From NCBI GenBank assembly GCA_902601345.1, contig CACKMK010000004.1:1-64000 (forward strand): a stretch of DNA of 64,000 bases. Direction: 5' to 3'. The DNA is from an uncultured Candidatus Poseidoniales archaeon (GTDB lineage Archaea > Thermoplasmatota > Poseidoniia > Poseidoniales > Thalassarchaeaceae). A program made the position numbers and the translations under genes. Every line of letters starts with the position of its first letter. Positions within the stretch are counted from its first letter, which is position 1. Below, in pieces: positions 1-9,524 of this stretch. Under the pieces are notes generated by a model. The model saw nothing but the letters and a program-made list of their open reading frames with translations, ran no database searches and was not told the DNA's origin.

Positions 1-2
1 TT

Positions 3-365
3 GACACGACTAATAGAACCCGCCAGACCATGGCAAAGAAGGAAGGGTGGCCCTGGCTCGAGGGAAAGGGTTTCAGAGGGTCTGGAGTACTTGGAACCTG
101 GACTGACTGGGACGACAGGCCGATGGAGATAGGCCTGTCATTGAACGGTGAGGCTAGGCAGCTATCCTCGACAGAGGCCATGGTTCACTCAGTTGAGTCC
201 TTGTTGGAGCATCTCAATAACTGGTACGACCTAGAACCGGGGGACATGGTATGGACGGGGACTCCGAAGGGAGTTGGGCCAATGAGCCCGGGCGATTCAG
301 TGAATGCCTGGATGGACAATTCGGAAGGAGACAGAATCAGCGTACTGAATGCAGTATGCGAATAG
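3..365 (+). CDS. Fumarylacetoacetate hydrolase family protein, C-terminal part (5' end truncated by window)
   Basis: Motif GDMVWTGTPKGVGPMSPGDSV typical of FAH-family C-terminus; frame is open to the window edge. Confidence 0.8.
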   Translation, partial: DTTNRTRQTMAKKEGWPWLEGKGFRGSGVLGTWTDWDDRPMEIGLSLNGEARQLSSTEAMVHSVESLLEHLNNWYDLEPGDMVWTGTPKGVGPMSPGDSVNAWMDNSEGDRISVLNAVCE

Positions 366-384
366 GGGTTTCAGGAGTGCTAAG

Positions 385-1650
385 ATGGACTCCGGCACTA
401 GGAGAATCACGAATACGTGGTTAATTCAAGAGGGTGGTTCCGCCAGCAGAGGGGACTTTCTGCTACACAGCGATGGGTCTGTATCAGATAGCAAAGGTGA
501 CGAGGACGTTATCGAGACTATCGATGGTAGGCATCGCCTGGTAACCCGCTCATTGCAGAACTGGCATACACATCTCGGGATGATTCTAAATCGAGGGATG
601 GGAGAGGGTTTGCCTCTGATGGAGTGGTTGGAAACAGCGATATTTCCCGTCGAGAAGCGACTCACGAATGAATTGGTGGAGTTTGGGACCAGAGCAGCTG
701 CGGCAGAGATGATTGCGACCGGTACAACCTATGCCTGTGACATGTACTACTACACCCAGACCGTGGGCGAGACCCTAGCAGAAACAGGTGTCAGAGCAAC
801 TCTATGCGGGCCCATTACAGATGGTTTGACACCCAACTTCAAGCCAGGTTCTGGAGATGCTTTGCGTCACATGGAGAGTCTGATCACCGGCCCTTCCCCA
901 CGTCCTGGTAGAATCGAATACGGGATAGGCACACACTCAGTTTACGTCTGTGACGAGGAGATACTTCGCAAGGGTTCAGAGCTAGCGAAAAAGACAGGAT
1001 CACTGTTGCACATACATACTTCTGAGACAAGGAAGGAAGTGGCCGACTGTCATGCCAAACACGGCATGTACCCCATTGAGTATCTTGACTCTCTTGACTA
1101 CTTCCAGGACGCAGAAAGCGGAGGTACGGTTTGCGCCCATTGCGGCTGGGTCACCAAGAAAGAGATGAGGATTCTTGCCGGGCACGGGGCTCACGCTGTA
1201 CACTGTCCGACCTCGAATCAGAAGTTGGCATGCGGAGGTACCATGTCGTATCCCGCGATGAAGGAGGCGGGAGTAGACGTTAGGCTTGGAACCGATGGTT
1301 CAGCAAGCAATAATTCACTGGACCTGAGAGCCGAGGCCAAGGCTGCTAGCCTCGTACAGAGACACGATCATTGGGATGCTAGGATTCTCGGACCTGAACA
1401 GACCTGGGATTTGGCAACCAAGGGGTCACAGGACTGGGTTACATGGGACCTCTCGGACATTAGGATGAGGCCATTTGGCAGGGACGGGAGGAGGTTGCTA
1501 TCCAATCTGATCTACTCTGGGGCTAAGGTCCTGGACGTATTCGTAGAGGGAGAGGCGGTCAGGAGGGATGGGATGACTTTGACTCTAGACGAGGATGTGG
1601 TTGCCCAGGAATTGGAAGAGTCCGTGACCGAGTACTACCAAGATGTTTGA
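385..1650 (+). CDS. Amidohydrolase, MtaD/SsnA-like (5-methylthioadenosine/S-adenosylhomocysteine deaminase-like)
   Basis: NWHTHLGMILNRGMGEGLPLMEWL, HIHTSET, HCPTSNQKL, LGTDGSASNNSLDL motifs; ORF opens at 349 but ATG at 385 avoids overlap. Confidence 0.8.
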   Translation: MDSGTRRITNTWLIQEGGSASRGDFLLHSDGSVSDSKGDEDVIETIDGRHRLVTRSLQNWHTHLGMILNRGMGEGLPLMEWLETAIFPVEKRLTNELVEFGTRAAAAEMIATGTTYACDMYYYTQTVGETLAETGVRATLCGPITDGLTPNFKPGSGDALRHMESLITGPSPRPGRIEYGIGTHSVYVCDEEILRKGSELAKKTGSLLHIHTSETRKEVADCHAKHGMYPIEYLDSLDYFQDAESGGTVCAHCGWVTKKEMRILAGHGAHAVHCPTSNQKLACGGTMSYPAMKEAGVDVRLGTDGSASNNSLDLRAEAKAASLVQRHDHWDARILGPEQTWDLATKGSQDWVTWDLSDIRMRPFGRDGRRLLSNLIYSGAKVLDVFVEGEAVRRDGMTLTLDEDVVAQELEESVTEYYQDV

Positions 1651-1651
1651 T

Positions 1652-2776
1652 TCAAGGGTGGAATAGAAACGCTGCTGCAAGTACTCCGTAGGATGATAGG
1701 AGCATGGCCCCTTCCAACCAGTTAGATTTCCCATCTGCTGCGATCGAGTTGACGATTAGCACCGCTAGGAAGGCCGAGACTGTCTCGAGGGTGCCAAACT
1801 CGAAGGTCAGTGGAACACCGAGTGCCCACGCGATGATTACCATCAGGGGAGCGATGAAAACTGCAATCTGGGTCGAGGATCCCATAGAAATCGCGAAAGA
1901 AAGGTCCATCTTGTCCTTACCAGCGACTGTGACTGCGGTAAAATGCTCCGCAGCGTTTCCGAACAGCGGAAGAAGTATGACGCCGATGAAAAGGTGAGGA
2001 AGACCGAAGTCTTCTGCCGCATACTCGACGGAGTGAACAAGGATCTCGGCCATCCACGATACTAGGACGGTCGCAACAACCAGCAGGATGATTGAGTCTC
2101 GCTGTGTCATTTCCGGTTCTTCGTGATGAGACCCGTCCGTAGCGAAAAGGTGTACATGAGTACGGAATTGGAAGAGCAGGAACAGGCCATAGACCAAGAG
2201 CAGGATTGCCGCGGCGATATGGCTTAGATCCAGAAGTCTGGAGTCTCCCCCCTCGCCCCCAACCGAAGAGTGGAATACCGTCGGAATGACCAGGACAATC
2301 ATTGACAGGAGGAGGAGGGATCCGTTGGAGCTAACTTGTGTCTCGGAATATTTCTGCTCTGAATGATGTATTCCACCCCATACGAATGCGAGTCCCATTA
2401 CCAACAGGAGGTTTCCAAGGATACTCCCAATCAGGCTGGCTTGTACAAGTTGGATGAAGAAGGATTGTGTTTCTGGGTCAGCAACTCTGGATGCCTCCAA
2501 GATAAGGAGGACCGCGATAATGAGTTCTGCGGCGTTTCCGAATGTAGCATTCAGCAATCCACCAAGAGATTCAGTTGTCCTCAATGCTATTTCCTCTGTT
2601 GCTCTACCCATGAGGAATGCCAGAGGCATAATTGCTACCAGAGAAGAGAAGAATGCCATGGAGTGGTTCTGATCTATGTAGTTGAAGTAGAGAGTTATCG
2701 GTAGTGCGAATAGTAGTATGTTCAGCTTTGTTTCCCTCGGGTCCATTGCCTTCAACCAGCTAACTGACTCTGCCAT
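1652..2776 (-). CDS. Ca2+/H+ antiporter (CaCA superfamily, Cax-like)
   Basis: Two GNAAE motifs (TFGNAAELIIA and LFGNAAEHFTAV) and multiple TM segments. Confidence 0.85.
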   Translation of the reverse strand: MAESVSWLKAMDPRETKLNILLFALPITLYFNYIDQNHSMAFFSSLVAIMPLAFLMGRATEEIALRTTESLGGLLNATFGNAAELIIAVLLILEASRVADPETQSFFIQLVQASLIGSILGNLLLVMGLAFVWGGIHHSEQKYSETQVSSNGSLLLLSMIVLVIPTVFHSSVGGEGGDSRLLDLSHIAAAILLLVYGLFLLFQFRTHVHLFATDGSHHEEPEMTQRDSIILLVVATVLVSWMAEILVHSVEYAAEDFGLPHLFIGVILLPLFGNAAEHFTAVTVAGKDKMDLSFAISMGSSTQIAVFIAPLMVIIAWALGVPLTFEFGTLETVSAFLAVLIVNSIAADGKSNWLEGAMLLSSYGVLAAAFLFHP

Positions 2777-2858
2777 ATTGGTAGGGACAGTAGTTTTCTA
2801 GGTCAATGTTGCGATTCTGCACGGAGTATTCTTGTCGTTCGGACTACTCGATGTGTTC

Positions 2859-3401
2859 ATGGATAGGTGCTTTAGGCTGGCGCTTACGGGAACTCCGGGG
2901 GTTGGAAAGACCACTATATCCTCACTACTATCTGATGTTGGATATCAGGTCGAAACGGTGCAGGACATTGCAGAGAGGTTTGGTTGTATTGACGATGTTG
3001 ACCCAGAAGATGGCGCAAGGCCTATTGATATTAGCGATTTGAATACCCAGATTCATTCTGAATGGAAAAATGATCCGATTAAATCAATCGTTATTGACGG
3101 TCATCTCTCTCACTTGCTACCGGTTGAATGCGTCGTTGTTCTTCGTTGCAGTCCATCTGTTCTCAGGAAAAGATTGACTGGGAGATCATACGCGGAACAA
3201 AAGATCTCAGGCAATACTGACTGGGAGATACTTGGATCGGCTTGGGCCGAGATGGATGATAATATTCCGGCAATAGAGTTTGACACTTCGACAGATGGAG
3301 TGGAAACAGTGTTTCAGGGAATTATGGATTGGGTAGCAGATGACTTCAAGCCGAGAAGGCCACTCAGTCTAATCGACTGGATAGAGAGAGGAGAGGTTTA
3401 G
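2859..3401 (+). CDS. Fap7/AK6-like adenylate kinase family NTPase
   Basis: GTPGVGKTT Walker A, IVIDGHLSHLLP, short ~180 aa AK6-like layout. Confidence 0.75.
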   Translation: MDRCFRLALTGTPGVGKTTISSLLSDVGYQVETVQDIAERFGCIDDVDPEDGARPIDISDLNTQIHSEWKNDPIKSIVIDGHLSHLLPVECVVVLRCSPSVLRKRLTGRSYAEQKISGNTDWEILGSAWAEMDDNIPAIEFDTSTDGVETVFQGIMDWVADDFKPRRPLSLIDWIERGEV

Positions 3402-3402
3402 G

Positions 3403-4080
3403 ATGTTCGAGAAGATGAGGGAAAGGTGGACGAAAGCGATTAATCCACTAGTTCACAGAATGGAGGGCGTCGATCCTAGTTTACTTACTTGGACCAGCCT
3501 CGTCTTGTCTATTTTTGCATTCTATCTCCTAATGACCGCAGGCAATGACACCAATGGAGCAATCCTGATCGTTGGAGGTGTGATCGTGATTCTAGTCGCC
3601 GGAGTTTTAGACGGATTAGACGGAGCCCTGGCAAGGCACCAAGGAACTGATGGGCCATATGGGGACTTTCTCGACCACACTATTGACAGGATAGTCGATG
3701 TTGGAATTCTAGTTGCAATCGGGATGAATGCAGCATTCGTGGACAATGTCGGCTCTGGATATCTGGCTGGCCTCCTCACCCTCTTCGGTTCTTACATGGG
3801 CACTCAGGCCCAATCGGTCGGTCTGGACAGAATTTATGGGGGATTCTCGAGAGCCGATAGGATGGTGCTAACTCTAGTTGCGCTGGTTCTGGCTGCATGG
3901 CAGGCGCATTGGGGGGTAGCAGGAATAGAGATATCCGATCTCCAGTGGTTAGGAGAATGGGCGCTACTGGGGAACAGTGAGTTGAACGGTATGACTTTCG
4001 CTTTGGGTATTTCAGCTTGGGGCGGAGTGTACACATTCCTAGTCAGGTTCGTCAAAACTAGGAACGGGCTACTGGCCTGA
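3403..4080 (+). CDS. CDP-alcohol phosphatidyltransferase family protein
   Basis: DGLDGALARHQGTDGPYGDFLDHTIDRIVD matches the CDP-alcohol phosphotransferase signature; TM segments. Confidence 0.85.
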   Translation: MFEKMRERWTKAINPLVHRMEGVDPSLLTWTSLVLSIFAFYLLMTAGNDTNGAILIVGGVIVILVAGVLDGLDGALARHQGTDGPYGDFLDHTIDRIVDVGILVAIGMNAAFVDNVGSGYLAGLLTLFGSYMGTQAQSVGLDRIYGGFSRADRMVLTLVALVLAAWQAHWGVAGIEISDLQWLGEWALLGNSELNGMTFALGISAWGGVYTFLVRFVKTRNGLLA

Positions 4081-4135
4081 GTGGCATCAAGACTGAGGCG
4101 TAAAAACGCTTGTCTGACCCATATACAATGGGGCA

Positions 4136-5287
4136 ATGGTTATCCTCTATTCAACTCCCCTAACTTCCGTGAAGCACCTAATCGAGAGAGTTCTGGAGCT
4201 CAACGATGACGAGACACAGTCACCGACAGTTCCCGAAGTTGAGGAAGTCCCAGACCTCGAGAACCTTCTGAAATCGCTACAACCGAAGATTAGGGTCTTT
4301 GGTTGCGGTGGGTGTGGATCAAACACGGTTGCCCGATTAGAGCAAGAGGGCCTGTTCGATGATGAATATGTCAAGGGGATGGCAGTAAACACAGATGCTC
4401 AACATCTATTGAGAGTGAATGTCGAGAACAAGGTACTGATTGGTCGGTCCGCCCGAGGCAGGGGGGCGGGGGGCGATCCAGAAAAGGGAGAGCAAGCAGC
4501 GTACGAGTCAGAGCGTGTGCTGAAAACAGAGGTTGAGGAGTGCGATTTAGCATTCATCACCGCGGGCCTAGGCGGCGGCACTGGGACAGGCAGTGCCCAT
4601 GTCGTCGCCAGGCTCGCAAAAGCATCTGAAGCTCTGACTATTGCAGTAGTTAGCTACCCCTTCGTATCAGAGGGCGCCGTACGTAGACAAAATGCGGAAT
4701 GGGGGCTAGAGAGGCTAAGGGAAGTATGCGATACTGTGATAGTTCTTCCAAACGAAAGACTGCTCGAAGTCGAGGGAGTGAGGGATCTCCCTCTGGATGC
4801 AGCATTCAGGGTTGCAGATGAGCTCCTGATGAGGAGCATATCCGGAGTCTCTGAAATGATCGCTAAGGAAGGAGTCGTCAACCTCGACTTCCAGGACCTC
4901 CGCTCAGTCATGGAGAACGGAGGAGGAGTGGCGATGATCGGACTTGGAGAGGCTTCAGTAGAAGAAGGAGCCGAGAAAGCAACCATGGAGGCACTACAAT
5001 CTCCTCTTCTTGATATTGATATTTCAGATGCCAGAGGAGCTCTGGTCAATGTAGTAGGTGGACCGGGTCTGACGCTCGGAGAAGCGGAGCAGTGTGCCAA
5101 GATAATCCGAGAGAGCATCAATCCGTATGCGAGAATGATTTGGGGGGTGACTACAGACGAATCAATGGGCAGCGATATCAGAGTTCTTCTCGTCCTGACC
5201 GGGGTGAAGAGCGAACAGATTCACGGTGCTTCTCTACACACTCAGATGAGGAACCTAAGAAACAGAACGGTAGAGTTCGTTAGTTAA
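4136..5287 (+). CDS. ftsZ: Cell division protein FtsZ
   Basis: FGCGGCGSNTVARL, ITAGLGGGTGTGSAHVVA tubulin/FtsZ G-box. Confidence 0.95.
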   Translation: MVILYSTPLTSVKHLIERVLELNDDETQSPTVPEVEEVPDLENLLKSLQPKIRVFGCGGCGSNTVARLEQEGLFDDEYVKGMAVNTDAQHLLRVNVENKVLIGRSARGRGAGGDPEKGEQAAYESERVLKTEVEECDLAFITAGLGGGTGTGSAHVVARLAKASEALTIAVVSYPFVSEGAVRRQNAEWGLERLREVCDTVIVLPNERLLEVEGVRDLPLDAAFRVADELLMRSISGVSEMIAKEGVVNLDFQDLRSVMENGGGVAMIGLGEASVEEGAEKATMEALQSPLLDIDISDARGALVNVVGGPGLTLGEAEQCAKIIRESINPYARMIWGVTTDESMGSDIRVLLVLTGVKSEQIHGASLHTQMRNLRNRTVEFVS

Positions 5288-5360
5288 CCGTATCAAAATT
5301 CGAGTAGACGAAGATTGATTGCTTCCCGTTGTCCTTAAATGGAATCTGTAGGTCGGCGGG

Positions 5361-5642
5361 ATGCTTCTAGGTGTTAGCATGGCGGTTGAGAACTCTAAGG
5401 TAGGCCCTATCGAAGAGATGGCTCAGTCCTGGCAGGACGAGATCGAGGGGCGTGTCAAGGGACTACAGACCGGTTCCTACGCTAGAATCCTGAAGATGGC
5501 CAAGAAGCCTTCTAAGCAAGAGTTCAGGCAAACTGTAATCGTTTGTGGAATTGGCATGTTTGTGCTGGGTGCAATAGGTTTCGTAATCCTAGCCCTAATG
5601 GTCAATGTTTTCCCGCCATTTTTCCAATGGCTGATAGGTTGA
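5361..5642 (+). CDS. secE: Protein translocase SecE/Sec61-gamma subunit
   Basis: KMAKKPSKQEFRQTVIVCGIGMFVLGAIGFVI with a single C-terminal TM; sits directly upstream of Spt5. Confidence 0.85.
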   Translation: MLLGVSMAVENSKVGPIEEMAQSWQDEIEGRVKGLQTGSYARILKMAKKPSKQEFRQTVIVCGIGMFVLGAIGFVILALMVNVFPPFFQWLIG

Positions 5643-5651
5643 GGCGGTAAG

Positions 5652-6518
5652 ATGTCAGAGGCATACACTGTATATCTTCGAAGCGGAGAGAAGGTGCTTC
5701 TGATGCAGCGCTCAGATGAGGTCGCTGACTTTCCGGGTGCATGGGATGGAATTCACGGCATAGGGGATCCTAATGACCATGATTCGGTAGTTGCTAGGGT
5801 TACAGAGTGCACCGGGATTGCGGCGGAGAGTCTGCAGTTGGTTCGCTCTGATATGGCACGGGGGCTTGCCTACGGAAATCGATTGAATGACGTTACGCCA
5901 ATTCTGTTCATTACAGAAGAGGCTGAGGTAAGTCCTGGAGCCCTGTACAAGAATAGTGAGTGGGTAGATCCCGGTGCAATTCAGACCAAGGACTACGCGA
6001 CTCCGCAGTTGAGAGAGATGTATGGCGACGTTGCCTCTTACCTGTATATCCTGAAAACCTCGATCGGTCAAGAACAGAATGTAGCAGGAGAGATACGTGC
6101 CAGATTGTCTGGAACTGGATCACTAAAGGATATCCAGGACAAAATCTTCGGAGTTCTCAGTCCTCATTACATGAAGGGATTCATCTTCGTTGAAGCCACT
6201 GCTATGCACCATGTGCAGAAACTGATCGGAAGAGTTGGCGTTGGAGTCACTCCTCTGAAGAATTGCAGCAAGGTTCTGGATGGAGAGGCACCTCTTGAGG
6301 ACGTTCTTCCTTACTTGGAACCCAAGGCTGCGACTTCTGGAATAGAAGAAGGCTGTATTGTCGAGATATCTGGCGGAGCATTTAGGGGCCAGGCTGCAAG
6401 AGTCACCAGAGTTGCAGAGACCAAGGAAGAGGTGACAGTTGAGTTATTCGAGGCAGCCGTACCCGTTGCACTCACTGTCCGGGCAGACCAAGTCAGAGTT
6501 ACTCAGAGAGTGGAGTAA
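5652..6518 (+). CDS. spt5: Transcription elongation factor Spt5/NusG with N-terminal degenerate Nudix-like domain
   Basis: C-terminal half: YILKTSIGQEQNVAGEI...PHYMKGFIFVEA...EEGCIVEISGGAFRGQAARV (NGN+KOW). N-terminal ~125 aa: LLMQRSDEVADFPGAWDGIHGIGD...VARVTECTGI (Nudix-like). Confidence 0.85.
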   Translation: MSEAYTVYLRSGEKVLLMQRSDEVADFPGAWDGIHGIGDPNDHDSVVARVTECTGIAAESLQLVRSDMARGLAYGNRLNDVTPILFITEEAEVSPGALYKNSEWVDPGAIQTKDYATPQLREMYGDVASYLYILKTSIGQEQNVAGEIRARLSGTGSLKDIQDKIFGVLSPHYMKGFIFVEATAMHHVQKLIGRVGVGVTPLKNCSKVLDGEAPLEDVLPYLEPKAATSGIEEGCIVEISGGAFRGQAARVTRVAETKEEVTVELFEAAVPVALTVRADQVRVTQRVE

Positions 6519-6601
6519 CCCGAAAAAACGATTTTCTGGGACTACATCATTATCATATAGGGAGAGCAGGTCGGCGAGTTCCGCGATAGGAGGTCATTTT
6601 C

Positions 6602-6880
6602 ATGTCAGCACGCAATGAAACCCCTCACAAAGTGGTTCAGGCTCTCGGGAAGAAGAAGTGCAATGGGTCATGGGAGGAGTCAACCGAGAATCTGACTATG
6701 GACCAAGTTAAGGGCATAGCCGAGGAACAGAAGGACCGATTGACAGGGAAGTCGCTTTACGCACGCTGCCGAGAAGTAATGGGAACGTGCGTCGCTATGA
6801 GAGTCAGAGTCGAAGGAATGGAGCCAAAAATGGCTCTAAACGCAATGAGCGAGGGGGAGTTTAGCGAGCATTTCAGCTAG
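6602..6880 (+). CDS. rpl11: Ribosomal protein L11, C-terminal domain only
   Basis: ETPHKVVQALGKKK...ENLTMDQVKGIAEEQKDRLTGKSLYARCREVMGTCVAMRVRVEGMEP resembles the archaeal L11 linker and CTD; syntenic between Spt5 and L1; SD-like aggaggt upstream of ATG 6602. Confidence 0.75.
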   Translation: MSARNETPHKVVQALGKKKCNGSWEESTENLTMDQVKGIAEEQKDRLTGKSLYARCREVMGTCVAMRVRVEGMEPKMALNAMSEGEFSEHFS

Positions 6881-6936
6881 ATTCACACGAGTTGCGGGAG
6901 AGGTGAAAAGCCTCGTGGACCGCAGAGGTGAGAAAA

Positions 6937-7581
6937 ATGAAGGAAAATCTGCAAACGGCGATTCAGAGAGCAATTGACGAGGCCCCAGAGAGGGGCTTCG
7001 TGGAATCTATCGAGATTTCCTTCACTATCAAGGACGTTGATCTGAAAGTCCCTACAAATAGAATCCAGGAAGAGGTCAGGCTTCCATCCGGAAGGGGAAA
7101 GCCAGTGAAAATAGCGATGTTCGCCGGTGGCGAGATGGCAGCAAAGGCGAAGGCTGGGGGTCTCGAGGTAATCGATCCCACCACCATCGAGGACTTGGGT
7201 GGAAATCGCCAGAAGGCCAGAAAGATAGCAAAGCAGTATGACTTCTTCCTATCGGAAATTCCGCATATGGGTACTGTCGGAAGATTCCTCGGAGGAGTTC
7301 TGGGGCCTAGAGGAAAGATGCCAAGACCGGTCCCCCCCACTCTGGATCCGTCCGCTCTTGCGGCAGGACTGAAGGATACAGCCATAGTTCGTTCAAGGGA
7401 CAGAGTGACATTCCACGCCGCAGTAGGATCTAGAGAACAGGGTATTGATGACTTGACCTCCAACGCAGTGGCCGTCTGGGAAAGAGTGACGGGCAAGCTT
7501 GAGAGAGGCGCGGGGAATATCCGTTCGTGTTTCGTTAAGACTTCTATGGGGCCATCAGTTAGAGTGGAGGTGGTCATTTGA
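6937..7581 (+). CDS. rpl1: Ribosomal protein L1
   Basis: FLGGVLGPRGKMPRPVP, L1 family layout; synteny with L10/L12. Confidence 0.92.
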   Translation: MKENLQTAIQRAIDEAPERGFVESIEISFTIKDVDLKVPTNRIQEEVRLPSGRGKPVKIAMFAGGEMAAKAKAGGLEVIDPTTIEDLGGNRQKARKIAKQYDFFLSEIPHMGTVGRFLGGVLGPRGKMPRPVPPTLDPSALAAGLKDTAIVRSRDRVTFHAAVGSREQGIDDLTSNAVAVWERVTGKLERGAGNIRSCFVKTSMGPSVRVEVVI

Positions 7582-8591
7582 TTCCTAAGGTAGCGGGATG
7601 GAAAAAAGATAGAGTTTCAGAACTAACTGAAATCTTCAGCAGGGACGGAGTGGTAGCCGTTGTCGATGTGTCCGGTGTGCCTGCGAGCAATATGATCGAT
7701 ATGCGGAACACCCTTCGAGATAGAATGAGCATCACAATGGCCAAGAAGTCGCTAATGAGGATAGCATGGTCAAACGCTGGAAGACCCCCGGAGGAAATAG
7801 ACGCCCTGCTGGAAGGCGCTCACATTCCTTGCGTGGTCCATAGTAACTCAATGAATGCCTTCGAGGTTTTCGCCGAACTGGAGAAGACCCGTCAAGGCAG
7901 GGCTGCAAAAGCTGGAGAGTCTTTTCCGGATGATGTGACGATTCCAGCAGGCCCTACAGAGTTCGGTCCAGGTCCAATAGTTGGAGAGTTCAATGCAGTG
8001 GGCATACCAGCCAAGATCGACAAGGGCAAGGTTGCTATCCAGAGAGAGACGACTTTCTCCAAGGGAGATGAAATATCGGCGGACTTAGGGATAATGCTTG
8101 CCAAGCTGGGAGTCAATCCAATTGAGATTGGGCTTATACTGACTGGAGCAATTGAAGAAGGGCATATTTTCCAGTCATCTGACTTGGATCTAGACACAGA
8201 CGGACTACGTAACGACATAGTGGTAGGGACTTCTGGTGCTTTCAATCTGGCATGCAATATCAGGTGGTTCTCCTCCATTACAACTCCAACCCTCATTTCA
8301 AAGGCCTCTTCAGAGGCACTATCTGTTGCTATCGAGGCAGGGGTGTTGAACGATGCTACTGCTGCTTCCATACTATCCCAAGCGCGTGCTCGTGCTCTGT
8401 CCCTAGCAGGACAATTAGATTCCTCAGCTCTTGATGAAGAGTTGCAAGCTGCTCTAGGAGCAGCGTCTCAAAGTGCTGAAGCTGCCCCCTCCGAGGCAGC
8501 AAGTTCGGAAGAGGCCGAAGAGGCCGAAGCCGTTGAGGAAGAGGAGGAAGAGGATGCTGGGTTCGGTGGACTCGGTGATCTCTTCGGATGA
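7578..8591 (+). CDS. rpl10: Ribosomal protein L10 (P0)
   Basis: L10/P0 N-terminus ([25 protein letters not shown]) and acidic tail [21 protein letters not shown] start overlapping L1 stop. Confidence 0.92.
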   Translation: MIPKVAGWKKDRVSELTEIFSRDGVVAVVDVSGVPASNMIDMRNTLRDRMSITMAKKSLMRIAWSNAGRPPEEIDALLEGAHIPCVVHSNSMNAFEVFAELEKTRQGRAAKAGESFPDDVTIPAGPTEFGPGPIVGEFNAVGIPAKIDKGKVAIQRETTFSKGDEISADLGIMLAKLGVNPIEIGLILTGAIEEGHIFQSSDLDLDTDGLRNDIVVGTSGAFNLACNIRWFSSITTPTLISKASSEALSVAIEAGVLNDATAASILSQARARALSLAGQLDSSALDEELQAALGAASQSAEAAPSEAASSEEAEEAEAVEEEEEEDAGFGGLGDLFG

Positions 8592-8608
8592 ATAAAAAGG
8601 TGAATGAA

Positions 8609-8923
8609 ATGGAATATGTGTATGCTGCAATGTTGTTGCATTCTGCAGGAAAGGACATCGATGACAAGGCCGTCGGCTCAGTGCTGAAGGCTGCAGGAGT
8701 CGAGGCTGACGGGGCCCGAGTGAAAGCCCTTGTAGCCTCTCTAGGCTCTGTGGACATCGATGAGGCCATGGCGACCGCGGTCGCCGCCCCAGTGGCATCG
8801 GCTGCTCCTGCTGCTTCTTCCGGTGGAGCTGCCGATGAGGCTGCTCCCGCTGAGGAAGAGGCGGCTGAGGAGCCCGAGGAAGAGGCGGGCGGCTTCGAAG
8901 GTCTTGGCTCCCTGTTCGGCTGA
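8609..8923 (+). CDS. rpl12: Ribosomal protein L12 (P1)
   Basis: [34 protein letters not shown]...[15 protein letters not shown]. Confidence 0.93.
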   Translation: MEYVYAAMLLHSAGKDIDDKAVGSVLKAAGVEADGARVKALVASLGSVDIDEAMATAVAAPVASAAPAASSGGAADEAAPAEEEAAEEPEEEAGGFEGLGSLFG

Positions 8924-8957
8924 AGCAACGATTGGAACGAATTAACGCGAAGCCGCT

Positions 8958-9452
8958 ATGGGCGAGGGCCTCGAGGGTGTCCCAATGTCAGTTGAGCGGA
9001 TGCTGGAAATTCCCGTCAGCATAGTGCCTACCGATGCCATCAGGGCCATGAGGATTATTGGAGGGAGTCGCGGATGGGAAATGAGTCGGTTTCAAGACTC
9101 AACTTTGGTTCACCGTTGGGCGATTATTGTTCCAATAGCAAAGAGAGCTAGGGTTCTCGGTCTGAAGGTTACAGATGGAGAGGCCAAGGGACTGGAAATC
9201 AGATCTTGGAGCAACGTCCCCGGGTCATCTGGAAGGCTGTCCTTCGTTACCTTCAGAATTCCAGTGCAATTTGATCAGGGTTGGAAAGAATTCCTGAATC
9301 AATGGATTACAAAACTGCCAAGGTGCCCATGGAAGTGGACTTTCATCGAGAGATCGATAATAGGTTATCTCCTTCCAGAATTCAGAAAATCAAGGAAGAT
9401 CTTCTCCAAAGAGGGCGTAGATATAGGGAACTGGAAGGGACTTCAAGACTGA
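8958..9452 (+). CDS. Hypothetical protein
   Basis: Open reading frame in a colinear gap after L12; no family recognised. Confidence 0.5.
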   Translation: MGEGLEGVPMSVERMLEIPVSIVPTDAIRAMRIIGGSRGWEMSRFQDSTLVHRWAIIVPIAKRARVLGLKVTDGEAKGLEIRSWSNVPGSSGRLSFVTFRIPVQFDQGWKEFLNQWITKLPRCPWKWTFIERSIIGYLLPEFRKSRKIFSKEGVDIGNWKGLQD

Positions 9453-9524
9453 TGATTCACACTTCAATGATTCACATTGGGAGAGAAATTGATAGGGAGG
9501 CCAGAGAGCGACAAGCGAAGCGGC

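Noticed and set aside
4136-5642. FtsZ next to SecE/Spt5 as a novel cluster
   Set aside because: FtsZ-SecE-Spt5-ribosomal stalk neighbourhood is a known euryarchaeal arrangement
6963-7577. 204-aa minus-strand ORF over L1
   Set aside because: Antisense shadow of a certain ribosomal protein gene; no recognisable motif
8461-8923. Acidic low-complexity tracts as unusual repeats
   Set aside because: Normal Ala/Glu-rich hinge and GLG(D/S)LFG tails of archaeal L10 and L12
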